Origin: Bradyrhizobium hereditatis
GTDB taxonomy: Bacteria; Pseudomonadota; Alphaproteobacteria; Rhizobiales; Xanthobacteraceae
DNA length: 64,000 bases
Reading direction: 5' to 3'
NCBI RefSeq assembly: GCF_020329435.1
Contig: NZ_JAGKJK010000004.1
Location: 1 to 64,000 of the forward strand
Of this stretch, positions 28,009 through 37,706 are shown piece by piece (position 1 is the first letter of the stretch; the number at the start of each line of letters is the position of its first letter). The position numbers were made by a program, and so were the translations under genes. Below the pieces are notes generated by a model. It searched no databases. It saw only the letters and a list, made by a program, of their open reading frames with translations, and was not told the DNA's origin.

Positions 28009-28843
28009 TCCGCGCCTGACACCTGCACGGCCCGAAGTCGCCGCAAAATATCTCGAAGGCAAGGTGCAAGCTGCGCGCTTCGTGGAAGGCGAGGAATTTT
28101 GCGTAACCGAAGCGATCGCGCCGCTGCGCGAGCAGCCTGCGTCAGACGCCATGCTGTCGACGCAGGCGCTGAAGGGCGAACGCGTCACGGTCTATGATCG
28201 GAACGGCGAAGGCTTTGCCTGGGGGCAACTCGGCAGCGACGGTTATGTCGGCTGGATTCCCGATGCCGCACTCGCCACGCCTGGCGCCGCGCCGACGCAC
28301 AAGGTCACCGTGCTACGAACGTTCGCGTTCCCCGGCCCCTCAATCAAACTACCGCCGGCCGAGACGCTGCCGATGGGCGCCAAGGTTACGGTCACGCGCG
28401 ACGATGGCACCTTCGCCGTGACGTGCGAAGGCCTCTATCTGCCGCGCCACCATGTCGGCAGCCTCGAGGGAAGCGAGCAGGATTTCGTCGCGGTCGCCGA
28501 GCGCTTCGTCGGTACGCCCTATCTGTGGGGCGGCAAGAGTTCGCTCGGCATCGACTGCTCCGGCCTCGTCCAGGTCTCGCTCAATGCCGCCGGCACCGGC
28601 TGCCCGCGCGACAGTGACATGCAGCAGGATAGCCTTGGCCGGGCCTTGAGTGCGGACGAGATAAAGCGGCTGCAGCGCGGCGACCTGATCTTCTGGAAAG
28701 GCCATGTCGCGATCGTCCGCGACGCCGACACCATCGTGCATGCCAACGCGCATCACATGGCGACGGTGGTGGAGAACACGCGCGAAGCCATCGCACGGAT
28801 CAAGGCAGCGGGATGCGAAGTGACGGCGATCAAGCGGCTATAG
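28001..28843 (+). CDS. NlpC/P60 (C40) peptidase with SH3-like domain
   Basis: Probable gamma-D-glutamyl-diaminopimelate endopeptidase acting on murein peptides, 280 residues. SH3-like regions span about 40-150 (LSTQALKGERVTVYDRNGEG, SDGYVGWIPDAAL) and the NlpC domain runs from about 160. Catalytic C186 lies in GIDCSGLVQVS and H235 in GHVAIVRD. No signal peptide is seen, so it resembles cytoplasmic murein-peptide recycling enzymes. It starts inside the aminopeptidase gene (8-bp overlap), which suggests the two degrade peptides together. Confidence 0.9.
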   Translation: MHDPRLTPARPEVAAKYLEGKVQAARFVEGEEFCVTEAIAPLREQPASDAMLSTQALKGERVTVYDRNGEGFAWGQLGSDGYVGWIPDAALATPGAAPTHKVTVLRTFAFPGPSIKLPPAETLPMGAKVTVTRDDGTFAVTCEGLYLPRHHVGSLEGSEQDFVAVAERFVGTPYLWGGKSSLGIDCSGLVQVSLNAAGTGCPRDSDMQQDSLGRALSADEIKRLQRGDLIFWKGHVAIVRDADTIVHANAHHMATVVENTREAIARIKAAGCEVTAIKRL

Positions 28844-28850
28844 CCTTGCT

Positions 28851-28968
28851 CGTCATTCCGGGGCGCGCGCAGCGCGAACCCGGAATCCGGAGGTAATTTG
28901 AGCGAGTTTCTCAGATGCGCAACTGCGCATCATAGTTCACGCGCTATCGCGCGTGCCGCGGAATGACG
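28851..28968. repeat. Palindromic intergenic element
   Basis: Perfect terminal inverted repeats CGTCATTCCG and CGGAATGACG enclose further complementary blocks (GATGCGCAACTGCGCATC is itself a near palindrome). It lies between the convergent NlpC/P60 and yejF genes and may end transcription in both directions. A relative is at 962-1058. Confidence 0.8.
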
Positions 28969-28969
28969 G

Positions 28970-30595
28970 TCACGTAGCGGCCACGTCGCCCGGCACCGCC
29001 TCGATCCTGAATGCAGCCGCGAACAGCGCCCGGGTGTAGTCACTCTTCGGGTTCTTGAACAGCTCGGCGGCCGGGCCCTCCTCCACCACCTTGCCGTGAC
29101 GCATCACGATCAGGTGGCTGGCCAGCGAGGCGACGACGCGCAGGTCATGCGAGATGAACATGTAGGTCAGATCGCGCTTGCGCTGCAGCTCACGCAGGAG
29201 GTCGACCATTTGCGCCTGGAACAGCATGTCGAGCGCGCTGGTCGGCTCGTCCAGCACGACGAAGTTCGGCTCCAGCACCACCGCGCGCGCGATCGAAATG
29301 CGCTGGCGCTGGCCGCCGGAGAATTCATGCGGATAGCGGAAGCGCGTCTCGGGATCGAGGCCAACGTCCCGCAGCGCCTTGACGACGCGCGCCTCGCGCT
29401 CTTCATACGACAGCGACTTCTGATGAACGGAAAGGCCTTCGGCGACGATATCGCCGACCGACATGCGCGGGCTCAGTGACCCGAACGGATCCTGAAACAC
29501 GATCTGCATGTCGCGGCGGAACGGCAGCATCGCCTTGAAGCGCAGGCCCTGGATGTCGTTGCCGAGGAATACGATCGGACCATCGGAGGAAATCAGCCGG
29601 AGCAGCGCCAGCCCCAGCGTGGTCTTGCCCGAGCCGGATTCGCCGACGACGCCGAGCGTCTCGCCCTTGCGTATCGCGACACTGACGCCATCCACCGCCT
29701 TGATGTGGCCGACAGTGGTGCGCAGCAGCCCACGCTTGATCGGGAACCAGACCTTGAGATTGTCGGCCGACATCACCACCGGCTCGTTCGGCCGCGGCGG
29801 CGCCGGATCAGGCTTCGGCTCGGCCGCGAGCAGCGCGCGCGTATAGGCGTGCTTCGGCGCGGTGAAGACCTCTTCGACCGGCCCCTGTTCGACGATCTTG
29901 CCGGAATTCATCACGCAGACGACGTCGGCGATGCGGCGGACGATGCCGAGGTCATGGGTGATGAACAGCATGCTCATGCCGAGCCGCGACCTGATCTCGG
30001 CAAGCAGCGCCAGGATTTGCGCCTGTACCGTGACGTCGAGTGCGGTGGTCGGCTCGTCCGCGATCAACAGGTCCGGCTCGTTGGCGAGCGCCATCGCGAT
30101 CATGACACGCTGGCGCTGGCCGCCGGACAATTGATGCGGATAGCTCTTCAACCGGGTTTCGGGATCGGGAATGCCGACCTGCCTCAAGAGCTCCAGTGTG
30201 CGCGCCCGCGCCATCTGCCCGCTCATGCCGCTATGCAGGGAAAGAATCTCGCCAATCTGCGCCTCGATCGTATGCAGTGGATTGAGGGAGGTCATCGGCT
30301 CCTGAAAGATGATCGAGATGTCGTTGCCGCGGATCTCGCGCATCTCGCCTTCCGCCGCGGTCAGAAGCTCGCGGCCGCGGAAGCGGATGCTGCCGGAAGG
30401 ATGCGAGGCGGCGGGATACGGCAACAGCTTCAAGATCGACAAGGCGCTGACGGATTTTCCGGAACCGGACTCGCCGACCAGCGCTACGCATTCGCCGCGC
30501 TTGATGGTGAACGAGACCCGATCGACCGCAAGCGAATTGCCGAACGCTACGGAGAGGTCGCGGACATCGAGCAGGGACTGATTGATGACATCCAT
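28970..30595 (-). CDS. yejF: Oligopeptide ABC transporter, fused dual ATP-binding protein (YejF type)
   Basis: 541 residues with two ABC ATPase domains in one chain. The first has Walker A GESGSGKS (about 40-47), [15 protein letters not shown] and [12 protein letters not shown]; the second has GESGSGKT near 320, [15 protein letters not shown] and [12 protein letters not shown]. Both sites look intact. Each domain ends with an OppD/F-type C-terminal extension. It follows yejE by 11 bp and energises the YejB/YejE permease. Confidence 0.94.
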   Translation of the reverse strand: MDVINQSLLDVRDLSVAFGNSLAVDRVSFTIKRGECVALVGESGSGKSVSALSILKLLPYPAASHPSGSIRFRGRELLTAAEGEMREIRGNDISIIFQEPMTSLNPLHTIEAQIGEILSLHSGMSGQMARARTLELLRQVGIPDPETRLKSYPHQLSGGQRQRVMIAMALANEPDLLIADEPTTALDVTVQAQILALLAEIRSRLGMSMLFITHDLGIVRRIADVVCVMNSGKIVEQGPVEEVFTAPKHAYTRALLAAEPKPDPAPPRPNEPVVMSADNLKVWFPIKRGLLRTTVGHIKAVDGVSVAIRKGETLGVVGESGSGKTTLGLALLRLISSDGPIVFLGNDIQGLRFKAMLPFRRDMQIVFQDPFGSLSPRMSVGDIVAEGLSVHQKSLSYEEREARVVKALRDVGLDPETRFRYPHEFSGGQRQRISIARAVVLEPNFVVLDEPTSALDMLFQAQMVDLLRELQRKRDLTYMFISHDLRVVASLASHLIVMRHGKVVEEGPAAELFKNPKSDYTRALFAAAFRIEAVPGDVAAT

Positions 30596-30606
30596 TCGCT
30601 GTCACC

Positions 30607-31785
30607 TCACCGGAAGGTCTTGCGCGGATCGAAGGCGTCGCGTGCGGCTTCGCCGATGAAGATCAGGAGCGACAGCATGATCGCCACCGAGAAGAAGCCG
30701 GTGAAACCGAGCCACGGCGCCTGCACGTTGGCCTTGCCCTGCGCCAGCAATTCGCCGAGCGACGGCGAACCTGGCGGCAGGCCGAAGCCAAGGAAATCAA
30801 GTGCCGTCAGCGTCATCACCGAGGATGACACGATAAACGGCAGGAACGTCATGGTCGCCACCATCGCGTTCGGCAGGAGGTGACGGAACATGATGACGCC
30901 ATTGGAGACGCCGAGCGCCCGCGCCGCCTGGATATATTCAAAATTCCGTCCGCGCAGGAATTCGGCGCGCACGAGGCCGACCAGCGATACCCAGGAGAAT
31001 AACAGGAGAATGCCAAGCAGGATGAAGAAGCCCGGCGGCAGCACCGCCGAGATGATCAGGAGCAGATAAAGCGAGGGGATCGCGGTCCACACTTCGATCA
31101 GCCGCTGGAACGTGAGGTCGATCCAACCGCCGAAATAGCCCTGCACGCCGCCGGCGGCGATGCCGATGATCGAGGAGAGGATGGTGAGCGTCAGCCCGAA
31201 CAGCACCGAAATGCGGAAACCGTAGATCAGGCGCGCTACCACGTCACGGCCCTGGTCGTCGGTCCCGAGCCAGTTGTATTCGAGGTCGCGGCAGCTCTTC
31301 AGTCCCTTTCTCTGTACCACCTCCTTGCACTGCTCTTCGGTCAGCATCCAGGTCGGCTTCGACGGCGCTGGGGTCGGCAGGTCGAGATTGTGCGTATCGT
31401 AGGAGTAGCGGATCGGCGGCCAGATGATTGTGCCGCCCTTCTCGGCGATCTGCTTCTGCAGGTACGGATCGCGATAGTCGGCGGCGGTCTCGAAATCGCC
31501 GCCGAAGGTGGTTTCGGCGTAATTGAACACAACGGGCCAATAGAGACGGCCATCATATCTGATGACGAGCGGCTTGTCGTTGGCGATGAAATTGGCGAAC
31601 AGCGAGATCACAAACAGCGCGAGGAATATCCAGAACGACCAATAACCGCGCCGGTTAGCCTTGAAGTTCTGCCAGCGGCGGCGATTGAGCGGGGAAGGCT
31701 CGAACGGATGACGCGTGGCCGGAATCGCCGCGCCGAGCGGCGATTGCGTTGAAGTCTCGACCGGCTGGGGTGCGGTGATCGTCAT
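30607..31785 (-). CDS. yejE: Oligopeptide ABC transporter permease (YejE type)
   Basis: 392-residue inner-membrane permease with six or so spans. After a Pro-rich start comes a cytoplasmic RRRWQNFKANRRGYWSFWIF and the first span, then a large periplasmic loop (about 60-190) with WPVVFNYAETTFGGDFETAA that is typical of YejE. The core holds NYLGTDDQGRD-like NWLGTDDQGRDVVARLIYG and the EAA loop AARALGVSNGVIMFRHLLPN. The ATG at 31785 overlaps the yejB stop by one base. Confidence 0.93.
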   Translation of the reverse strand: MTITAPQPVETSTQSPLGAAIPATRHPFEPSPLNRRRWQNFKANRRGYWSFWIFLALFVISLFANFIANDKPLVIRYDGRLYWPVVFNYAETTFGGDFETAADYRDPYLQKQIAEKGGTIIWPPIRYSYDTHNLDLPTPAPSKPTWMLTEEQCKEVVQRKGLKSCRDLEYNWLGTDDQGRDVVARLIYGFRISVLFGLTLTILSSIIGIAAGGVQGYFGGWIDLTFQRLIEVWTAIPSLYLLLIISAVLPPGFFILLGILLLFSWVSLVGLVRAEFLRGRNFEYIQAARALGVSNGVIMFRHLLPNAMVATMTFLPFIVSSSVMTLTALDFLGFGLPPGSPSLGELLAQGKANVQAPWLGFTGFFSVAIMLSLLIFIGEAARDAFDPRKTFR

Positions 31786-32894
31786 CAGACCTCGCGCGCC
31801 TCGAAGTCGATCCGCGGATCGATCCACATATAGGTGAGATCCGAGACCAGGTTGATCACGAGCCCGACCAGCGAAAAGATGAACAGCGTTCCGAACACCA
31901 CGGGATAGTCGCGGTTCAGCACGCTTTCGAAGCCGAGCAGGCCGAGGCCATCGAGCGAAAAGATGGTCTCGATCAGCAGCGAGCCGGAGAAGAAGGCGTG
32001 GATGAACGCGCCCGGAAAGCCCGCGATCACGATCAGCATCGCGTTGCGAAAGATGTGACCGTACAGCACCTGACGTTCGCTGCAGCCCTTGGCGCGCGCC
32101 GTCATCACATACTGCTTGCGAATTTCGTCGAGGAACGAATTCTTGGTCAGCAGCGTCATGGTGGCGAACGCGCCGAGCGCCATCGAGATAAGCGGCAAGG
32201 TGAGGTGCCAGAAATAGTCAATGATCTTCCAGTACCAGGGAAACTGCGCCCAGCCATCCGATGTCAGCCCGCGCAGCGGGAAGATGTTGAGGAACGAGCC
32301 GCCGGCGAGCAGGATGATCAGGAGGATCGCGAACAGGAATCCCGGGATCGCGAAGCCGATGATGATCACCGCCGAGGTCCAGGTGTCGAACTTTGTCCCG
32401 TCGGCGACCGCCTTGCGGATGCCGAGCGGAATCGAGATCAGGTAGGTCAGGAGCGTCATCCAAATGCCGAGCGACATCGAAACCGGCAGCTTCTCTTTGA
32501 TCAACTGGATCACGCTGACGTCGCGGAAATAGCTCTTGCCGAAATCGAAGCGCGCGAAATTCCACACCATCAGGAGGAAGCGCTCATGCGCCGGCTTGTC
32601 GAACCCGAACTGCGCCTCGAGTTTCTTGATGAACTCCGGATCCAGCCCCTGCGCGCCGCGGTATTTTGAATTGACGGCGTCCGCCGCCGCGCCGGTCTGC
32701 GGCCGCGCACCGAAGTCGCCGCCGGAAGAGCCCGACACACGAGAGGCGGCCCCGGTATCTGCACCCGAGAGCTGCGCGATCACGCGCTCGACCGGCCCAC
32801 CGGGCGCGAACTGCACGACCACGAAGGAGACGAACAGTATGCCGAGCAGTGTCGGCAGCATCAGGAGAACGCGGCGGGCAATATAGGCGGTCAT
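31785..32894 (-). CDS. yejB: Oligopeptide ABC transporter permease (YejB type)
   Basis: 369 residues. The N-terminal span YIARRVLLMLPTLLGILFVSFVVVQFAPGG is the DppB/OppB signature, followed by a YejB-type periplasmic insert (about 35-110, Gly/Ala/Ser-rich) and five further spans. The EAA loop reads RKQYVMTARAKGCSERQVLY. It starts three bases after the preceding binding-protein gene ends, so the two are cotranscribed. Confidence 0.93.
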   Translation of the reverse strand: MTAYIARRVLLMLPTLLGILFVSFVVVQFAPGGPVERVIAQLSGADTGAASRVSGSSGGDFGARPQTGAAADAVNSKYRGAQGLDPEFIKKLEAQFGFDKPAHERFLLMVWNFARFDFGKSYFRDVSVIQLIKEKLPVSMSLGIWMTLLTYLISIPLGIRKAVADGTKFDTWTSAVIIIGFAIPGFLFAILLIILLAGGSFLNIFPLRGLTSDGWAQFPWYWKIIDYFWHLTLPLISMALGAFATMTLLTKNSFLDEIRKQYVMTARAKGCSERQVLYGHIFRNAMLIVIAGFPGAFIHAFFSGSLLIETIFSLDGLGLLGFESVLNRDYPVVFGTLFIFSLVGLVINLVSDLTYMWIDPRIDFEAREV

Positions 32895-32897
32895 GGA

Positions 32898-34745
32898 CTA
32901 CTTCGCCTGCTCGAGTTTTGCGGCCTTTGTCGGTTCGTACCACCAGGTTTCCGGCGCGCCGCGGGCATAGCGCGGCTTGGTGGGCGGGAAACCGAACTGG
33001 TCCCAATAGGCAATCCAGTGCGAAGCCTTGTTCCAGTGCGGAATCCAGTAGCGACCGGAGCGCAGCACACGATCGAGGGCACGACAGGTGTTGTTCAGTG
33101 CGCCCTGCGTCTGCGCGCCCACCGCTTTCTCGACCAGCGCATCGACGATCGGATCAGCGATTCCGGCAAGGTTGTTGGATCCCTTGGTCTTGGCGGAATC
33201 GCTCGAAAAGTAGTTGCGCAGCGAGCTTCCCGGAATCTGCGGGAAGATGAATCGCGCGATGGCGATATCGAAGTCGAAATCCTTGAGCCGCACTTCGGCC
33301 TGCGCCGGGTCAACCAGCCGAATATTGGCGTCGATCCCGAGCACACGAAGGTTCTTGATGAAAGTCTGATGATGCGGCTCGAACGAACGCTCGGTCAGCA
33401 GGAATTCGGCCGACAGCTGTTCGCCCTTGGCGTTGAGCCGGCGGCCGTCCTTCACGGTCCAGCCCGCGGCATTGAGCAGTTCACCGGCGCTGCGCAACAG
33501 CTTGCGATCCTGCCCGGATCCGTCGGTCTCCGGAGGTATCCATGCCGGTCCGAACACTTCCGGCAGCAGACGGTCGCGGTACGGCTCCAGCAGCGCGATC
33601 TCTTCCGGCGACGGCTCGCGACGCGCCATCATATCGGAATTCTGGAACACCGAATGAGTGCGCTGGTAAGAACCGTACATCAGGTTCCTGTTGGTCCATT
33701 CGAAGTCGAAGGCGATCGTCAACGCCTCGCGAACGCGCCTGTCCTTGAACTTGTCCCGTCGCGTGTTGAGCAGCCAACCCTGCGCGCCGGAAGGACGCTC
33801 GTCCGGAATCACGTCGCGCTTGACGCGGCCGTCGCGGATCGCAGGAAAATCGTAGCGCGTGGCCCAGACTCGCGAGGTGAACTCCTCGCGGAACAGGTAG
33901 TTGCGACCGGTGAAGGCCTCGAAGCCCGCTTCACGGTCCCGGTAATACTCGTCCCGCAGAATATCGAAATTATACAAGCCGCGACAAACCGGAAGGTTGT
34001 CACCCCACCAGTTCTTCACGCGCTCGAATTCCACGAAGCGCCCCTGCTCGAACCGAGCGACCCGATAGGGACCTGATCCGAGTGGCGCTTCCAGCGAAGT
34101 CTCGTCGAACGGTCGCGTCGAGTAATATTTCTCCGAAAAGATCGGCATCGCCGCCGCAAGTGCCGGCACATCGAGGCCGCGGGTCGGCTGGAAACGCAAC
34201 TGGACCGTCCGCTTGTCTTCGACGGTGGCATCGGCGAGATCGCGCAGCACGGAAGAGTACGCAGGATGTCCCTTGCTCTTCAGCGTCGTCAGCGAAAACG
34301 CAACGTCCGATGCGGTGATCTCGCTGCCGTCGTGAAAGGTAATGCCTGGGCGCAACTGGAAACGGAATACCAGCCCGTCGGGGGAGACGGTCAAATCATC
34401 CGCCGCCAGGAGATAGACCGCGTCCGGCTCGTCGAACGCCCGCGCCATCAGCGATGCGAAAGTGAGCTCCATTCCGTTCGCCCTGTCGCCCTTTACGATA
34501 AAGGCGTTGAGCGAATTGAAGGTCGAGCCACCCGCGCCAACGAGTTGCGAGAACATCCCGCCTTTCGGCGCATCCGCGTTGACGTAGTCGAAACGACGAA
34601 AGTCGGCGGGATATTTCAGTTCGCCGAATGCCGAAAGACCGTGGAGTTTCTTGCCGCCATTGTCCGCGAACGCGGGAGAGAGGCGTGCAGCCGCCAGCGC
34701 GCCGACACCGAGACCGAGCACATGCCGGCGAGAGAACTGCGCCAT
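32898..34745 (-). CDS. Peptide ABC transporter substrate-binding protein, second copy (SBP family 5)
   Basis: 615-residue exported protein. The N-terminus MAQFSRRHVLGLGVGALAAARLSPAFA has two Arg before a hydrophobic stretch, a Tat-like signal. The mature protein begins with HGLSAFGELKYPADFRRFDYVNADAPKGGM, matching YejA-type family 5 binding proteins. The ATG at 34745, with AGGACAG upstream, is chosen; the frame extends further back into the preceding gene. It is homologous to its upstream neighbour but clearly diverged. Confidence 0.9.
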   Translation of the reverse strand: MAQFSRRHVLGLGVGALAAARLSPAFADNGGKKLHGLSAFGELKYPADFRRFDYVNADAPKGGMFSQLVGAGGSTFNSLNAFIVKGDRANGMELTFASLMARAFDEPDAVYLLAADDLTVSPDGLVFRFQLRPGITFHDGSEITASDVAFSLTTLKSKGHPAYSSVLRDLADATVEDKRTVQLRFQPTRGLDVPALAAAMPIFSEKYYSTRPFDETSLEAPLGSGPYRVARFEQGRFVEFERVKNWWGDNLPVCRGLYNFDILRDEYYRDREAGFEAFTGRNYLFREEFTSRVWATRYDFPAIRDGRVKRDVIPDERPSGAQGWLLNTRRDKFKDRRVREALTIAFDFEWTNRNLMYGSYQRTHSVFQNSDMMARREPSPEEIALLEPYRDRLLPEVFGPAWIPPETDGSGQDRKLLRSAGELLNAAGWTVKDGRRLNAKGEQLSAEFLLTERSFEPHHQTFIKNLRVLGIDANIRLVDPAQAEVRLKDFDFDIAIARFIFPQIPGSSLRNYFSSDSAKTKGSNNLAGIADPIVDALVEKAVGAQTQGALNNTCRALDRVLRSGRYWIPHWNKASHWIAYWDQFGFPPTKPRYARGAPETWWYEPTKAAKLEQAK

Positions 34746-34759
34746 GCGCAAGCTGTCCT

Positions 34760-36661
34760 TCAAGAGCGTCTTCCGTTTCGCGCAGCCTTGTCCGCGTCGT
34801 ACCACCACAGCGATGGGAAGCCAGACAAGCCATACTTCGGCAATTCGGACGGCCGGCCGAAGCGATCCCACCGCGCGGTACGAACCTTGGGATAGTTCCA
34901 CTGCGGCACGACATAGTGATTCCAGAGCAGCACGCGGTCGAGCGCCCTGGTCGCGGCCACAAGGTCTTCGCGGCCCTTGGCATAGATCAGCCGCTCGATC
35001 AGTTTGTCGACCGCCGGATTCTTGATGCCGATGATGTTGCGCGAACCTGCCATGTCCGCCGCCTGCGATCCCCAATATTCGCGCTGTTCATTTCCTGGCG
35101 ACAAGGATTCCGCCCACGACGAGACGACGACATCGAAATCCCAGCTGCGAAGCCGGTTTTCATACTGTGTCGGATCGATCGTGCGCACGCTGACAGCGAT
35201 GCCTAGCCGCTCCAGCGAAGGTTTGAAAAACAGCATGACCCGTTCGAAGGATGGGTCTGCACCGAGCAATTCGAGCGCAAACTGCGCTCCCGTCTTGGTG
35301 TCGACCAGCTTGCGCTCGCGCACCTCATAGCCGGCTTCCTTGAGCAGGCGCATCGCCTCACGAAGATTTTCGCGAACCGCTTCGGGATTGCCGCCGACCG
35401 GATTGGTATAGGGCTTGGTGAATACTTCGGGCGGCACCTCGGCGCGGACGGTCTCGAGTATTTCCAGCTCCGTGCCTTGCGGCAGGCCGCTCGAAGCCAG
35501 CTCGGTGCCGTCGAAATAGCTGCTGATGCGCTTGTACTGACCGAAGAATATCTGCTTGTTCATTTCCTCGAAGTCGAACGCAAAATTCAGCGCACGGCGC
35601 ACCCGCGGATCCTTGAACTGGTCACGCCGGACGTTCAGCGCGAATGCCTGCATGATTCCAGAGCTGCGGTTGGGAAACTCCTCGAGCAGCACGCGCTTGT
35701 CGTTGACGGCCGGAAAGTCGTAAGCCGTCGCCCAGTTCTTGGCGCTATTTTCGGTACGCCAATCGACCTGGTCGCCCTTGAAGGCTTCGAGCGCGACAGT
35801 CGAGTCCCGGAAATATTCCAGACGCAGCTCGTCGAAATTGTTGCGACCGACGTTGGTGGCGGAGTCGCGGCCCCAATGGTCCTTGACGCGCTCCAGCGTC
35901 AGCGTCCTGCCCGGCACGAACTCCTTGATGCGGTAAGGGCCCGAACCGAGCGGCTTCTCCAGCGTCGTGGCCGAGATATCGCGCTTGCGACCCTCGCTGT
36001 CGGTGCCCTCCCACCAATGCTTCGGCAGGATCGTGAGTTGTCCGACGATCAGCGGGAGTTCGCGATTGCCGGGCGCATCGAAGCTGAATCTTATGTCGCG
36101 ATCACCGACCTTTTCGGCTTTCACCACATGGCGATAGTAGGCCGAATACTGCGGATGGTTTTTCTTGAACGCATCCAGCGAGAAGATCACGTCCTCAGGC
36201 GTAACAGGGTTTCCGTCGTGCCATTTCGCCTCGCGCCTGAGACGATAAGTGACCCATGAAAAATCGTCGGGATGGCTGACGGCTTCGGCCAGCTCGCCGT
36301 ACTCGGTCGAAACCTCATCCAGCGACTGCGTCATGAGCGATTCGTAGATCAGTTGAACGCCGCCTGCGAGAGAGCCTTTGACGCCGGCAACCACAAGGTT
36401 GAAGTTGTCAAACGTGCCGATCTGAATCTGACGTACGGTGCCGCCCTTGGGCGCCTCCGGATTGACGTAGTCGAAGCGCTTGAAGCCTGCCGGGTATTTG
36501 ATTTCGCCGAACAGCGACAGCGCATGCCGGAAGGCCGGTTCGCCCGTGGCGGATTGTGCGTGCACGGACGAAATTGCAGGGATGCCCGGGCTCAGGCCCA
36601 GCGCAGGGGCCATAGCGGCAACCGCGCCGCCCTGGAGAAGATGTCGTCGGGTGAATGCCAA
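34760..36661 (-). CDS. yejA: Peptide ABC transporter substrate-binding protein, first copy (YejA-like)
   Basis: 633 residues, first gene of the yej-like operon. The signal MAFTRRHLLQGGAVAAMAPA has RR before a hydrophobic core (Tat-like). The mature protein shows FRHALSLFGEIKYPAGFKRF, EAPKGGTVRQI and GSGPYRIKEFVPGRTLTLERV, family 5 features. Known YejABEF substrates are oligopeptides, including antimicrobial peptides such as microcin C; the ligand here cannot be told. The 14-bp gap to the next gene implies coexpression of both binding proteins. Confidence 0.9.
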   Translation of the reverse strand: MAFTRRHLLQGGAVAAMAPALGLSPGIPAISSVHAQSATGEPAFRHALSLFGEIKYPAGFKRFDYVNPEAPKGGTVRQIQIGTFDNFNLVVAGVKGSLAGGVQLIYESLMTQSLDEVSTEYGELAEAVSHPDDFSWVTYRLRREAKWHDGNPVTPEDVIFSLDAFKKNHPQYSAYYRHVVKAEKVGDRDIRFSFDAPGNRELPLIVGQLTILPKHWWEGTDSEGRKRDISATTLEKPLGSGPYRIKEFVPGRTLTLERVKDHWGRDSATNVGRNNFDELRLEYFRDSTVALEAFKGDQVDWRTENSAKNWATAYDFPAVNDKRVLLEEFPNRSSGIMQAFALNVRRDQFKDPRVRRALNFAFDFEEMNKQIFFGQYKRISSYFDGTELASSGLPQGTELEILETVRAEVPPEVFTKPYTNPVGGNPEAVRENLREAMRLLKEAGYEVRERKLVDTKTGAQFALELLGADPSFERVMLFFKPSLERLGIAVSVRTIDPTQYENRLRSWDFDVVVSSWAESLSPGNEQREYWGSQAADMAGSRNIIGIKNPAVDKLIERLIYAKGREDLVAATRALDRVLLWNHYVVPQWNYPKVRTARWDRFGRPSELPKYGLSGFPSLWWYDADKAARNGRRS

Positions 36662-36951
36662 GTGCAGAATTCCTGTTGCTAACGCCGGTATTCGTGCTGT
36701 CGAAGTCCGCGGCGGCCCCAGACGCGAACCACGCGAGCACGGGGCGGAGTTAGTGAGGACCCAATATAAGGCAAGGGTTCGACGAATTACGTTGCTTTTT
36801 CCTCATGATAGCAGCTTGGGAACACCGCCGCTGCGGCGAATAGTCCCGGTAACAACTCCGCTAGCAACGATGCGATCCCCCATAGCGAAACGGCCAGGCA
36901 ATGCCTGGCCGTCATGTCATTCCCAAACGTCCATGCCGGACGCTTGAAATT
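36662..36951. other. Intergenic region upstream of the yej operon
   Basis: 290 bp without a gene. It contains the promoter region of the yej unit (AT-rich part around 36760-36810) and the cycM terminator hairpin at 36890-36912. No operator could be named. Confidence 0.5.
36890..36912 (-). terminator. Terminator hairpin downstream of cycM
   Basis: Perfect ten-base arms ACGGCCAGGC and GCCTGGCCGT around a three-base loop. Read on the minus strand, a short TTTCG follows. The T-run is weak, but the stem is very stable and lies 40 bp after the cycM stop. Confidence 0.6.
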
Positions 36952-37506
36952 TTACTTCGCCGCGGTCGGCAAGGGTGCCGGTTTTTCCGACAGCGAATTC
37001 AGATAGGCGATGACGTCCGCGCGCTCGCTGTCCTTCGGGATACCGGCGAAGCCCATCGCCGTGCCCGGCACGAAAGCCTTGGGATTGGCGAGGAACTTGT
37101 TGAGATCGTCAAAGGTCCAGTTGCCGCCTTTGCCCTTCAAGGCAGCCGAGAAATTGAACCCGCCACGGCCCTGGCCCTTGGGCTCGTTGATGACGCCGTA
37201 GAGGTTGGGGCCGACGCGGTTGGGGCCGCCCTTTTCGAAGGTGTGGCAGGCGGCGCACTTCTTGGCAGCGGCGGCGCCCTTCTCGACGGAAGCGGTCTGC
37301 AGGAGCTTCTCGATCGGCTCGGAGGGCGCTGCTGCGGCTTCCTTGGCTCCGGCGCCATGGGTGTCTTCCTTCACGGCGATCTCAAAGCCCGGCTTTTCCG
37401 GCTTCACGGGGGCGAAAATCGCATGGGCGGCAAAGCTCGTCACCAGGACGAAAAGGCAGGTGCCGAGGACGGCACCGAGAATCTTGTTAAGTTCAAAGGA
37501 GTCCAT
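36952..37506 (-). CDS. cycM: Membrane-anchored cytochrome c (CycM type)
   Basis: 184 residues. An uncleaved N-terminal span (about 9-31) anchors a periplasmic class I cytochrome c. Haem is bound by CAACH (84-88), and M151 in PGTAMGFAG is the likely axial ligand. The linker is rich in Ala/Glu/Lys. Bradyrhizobium CycM carries electrons to the aa3 oxidase, and length and layout fit it. It is divergent from kdsB across 200 bp. Confidence 0.93.
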   Translation of the reverse strand: MDSFELNKILGAVLGTCLFVLVTSFAAHAIFAPVKPEKPGFEIAVKEDTHGAGAKEAAAAPSEPIEKLLQTASVEKGAAAAKKCAACHTFEKGGPNRVGPNLYGVINEPKGQGRGGFNFSAALKGKGGNWTFDDLNKFLANPKAFVPGTAMGFAGIPKDSERADVIAYLNSLSEKPAPLPTAAK

Positions 37507-37706
37507 AACGGATCAGGCTCCAGGCCGGGAAGATCGACTGAAGGCCGGTGAGGCGGCCGCGGATAGGCATGAGGAATCAGCCGTTCGCGCCGCACCCTCA
37601 GCAGGGCCTGAGATATCGGTTTGCCCGGGCTCTGGCAACCCGTATAAACGCGCCGAATTTCGCCCCATCCCCACCAAATCCACTAGTCCGGCCGGGCTCT
37701 CAGACG

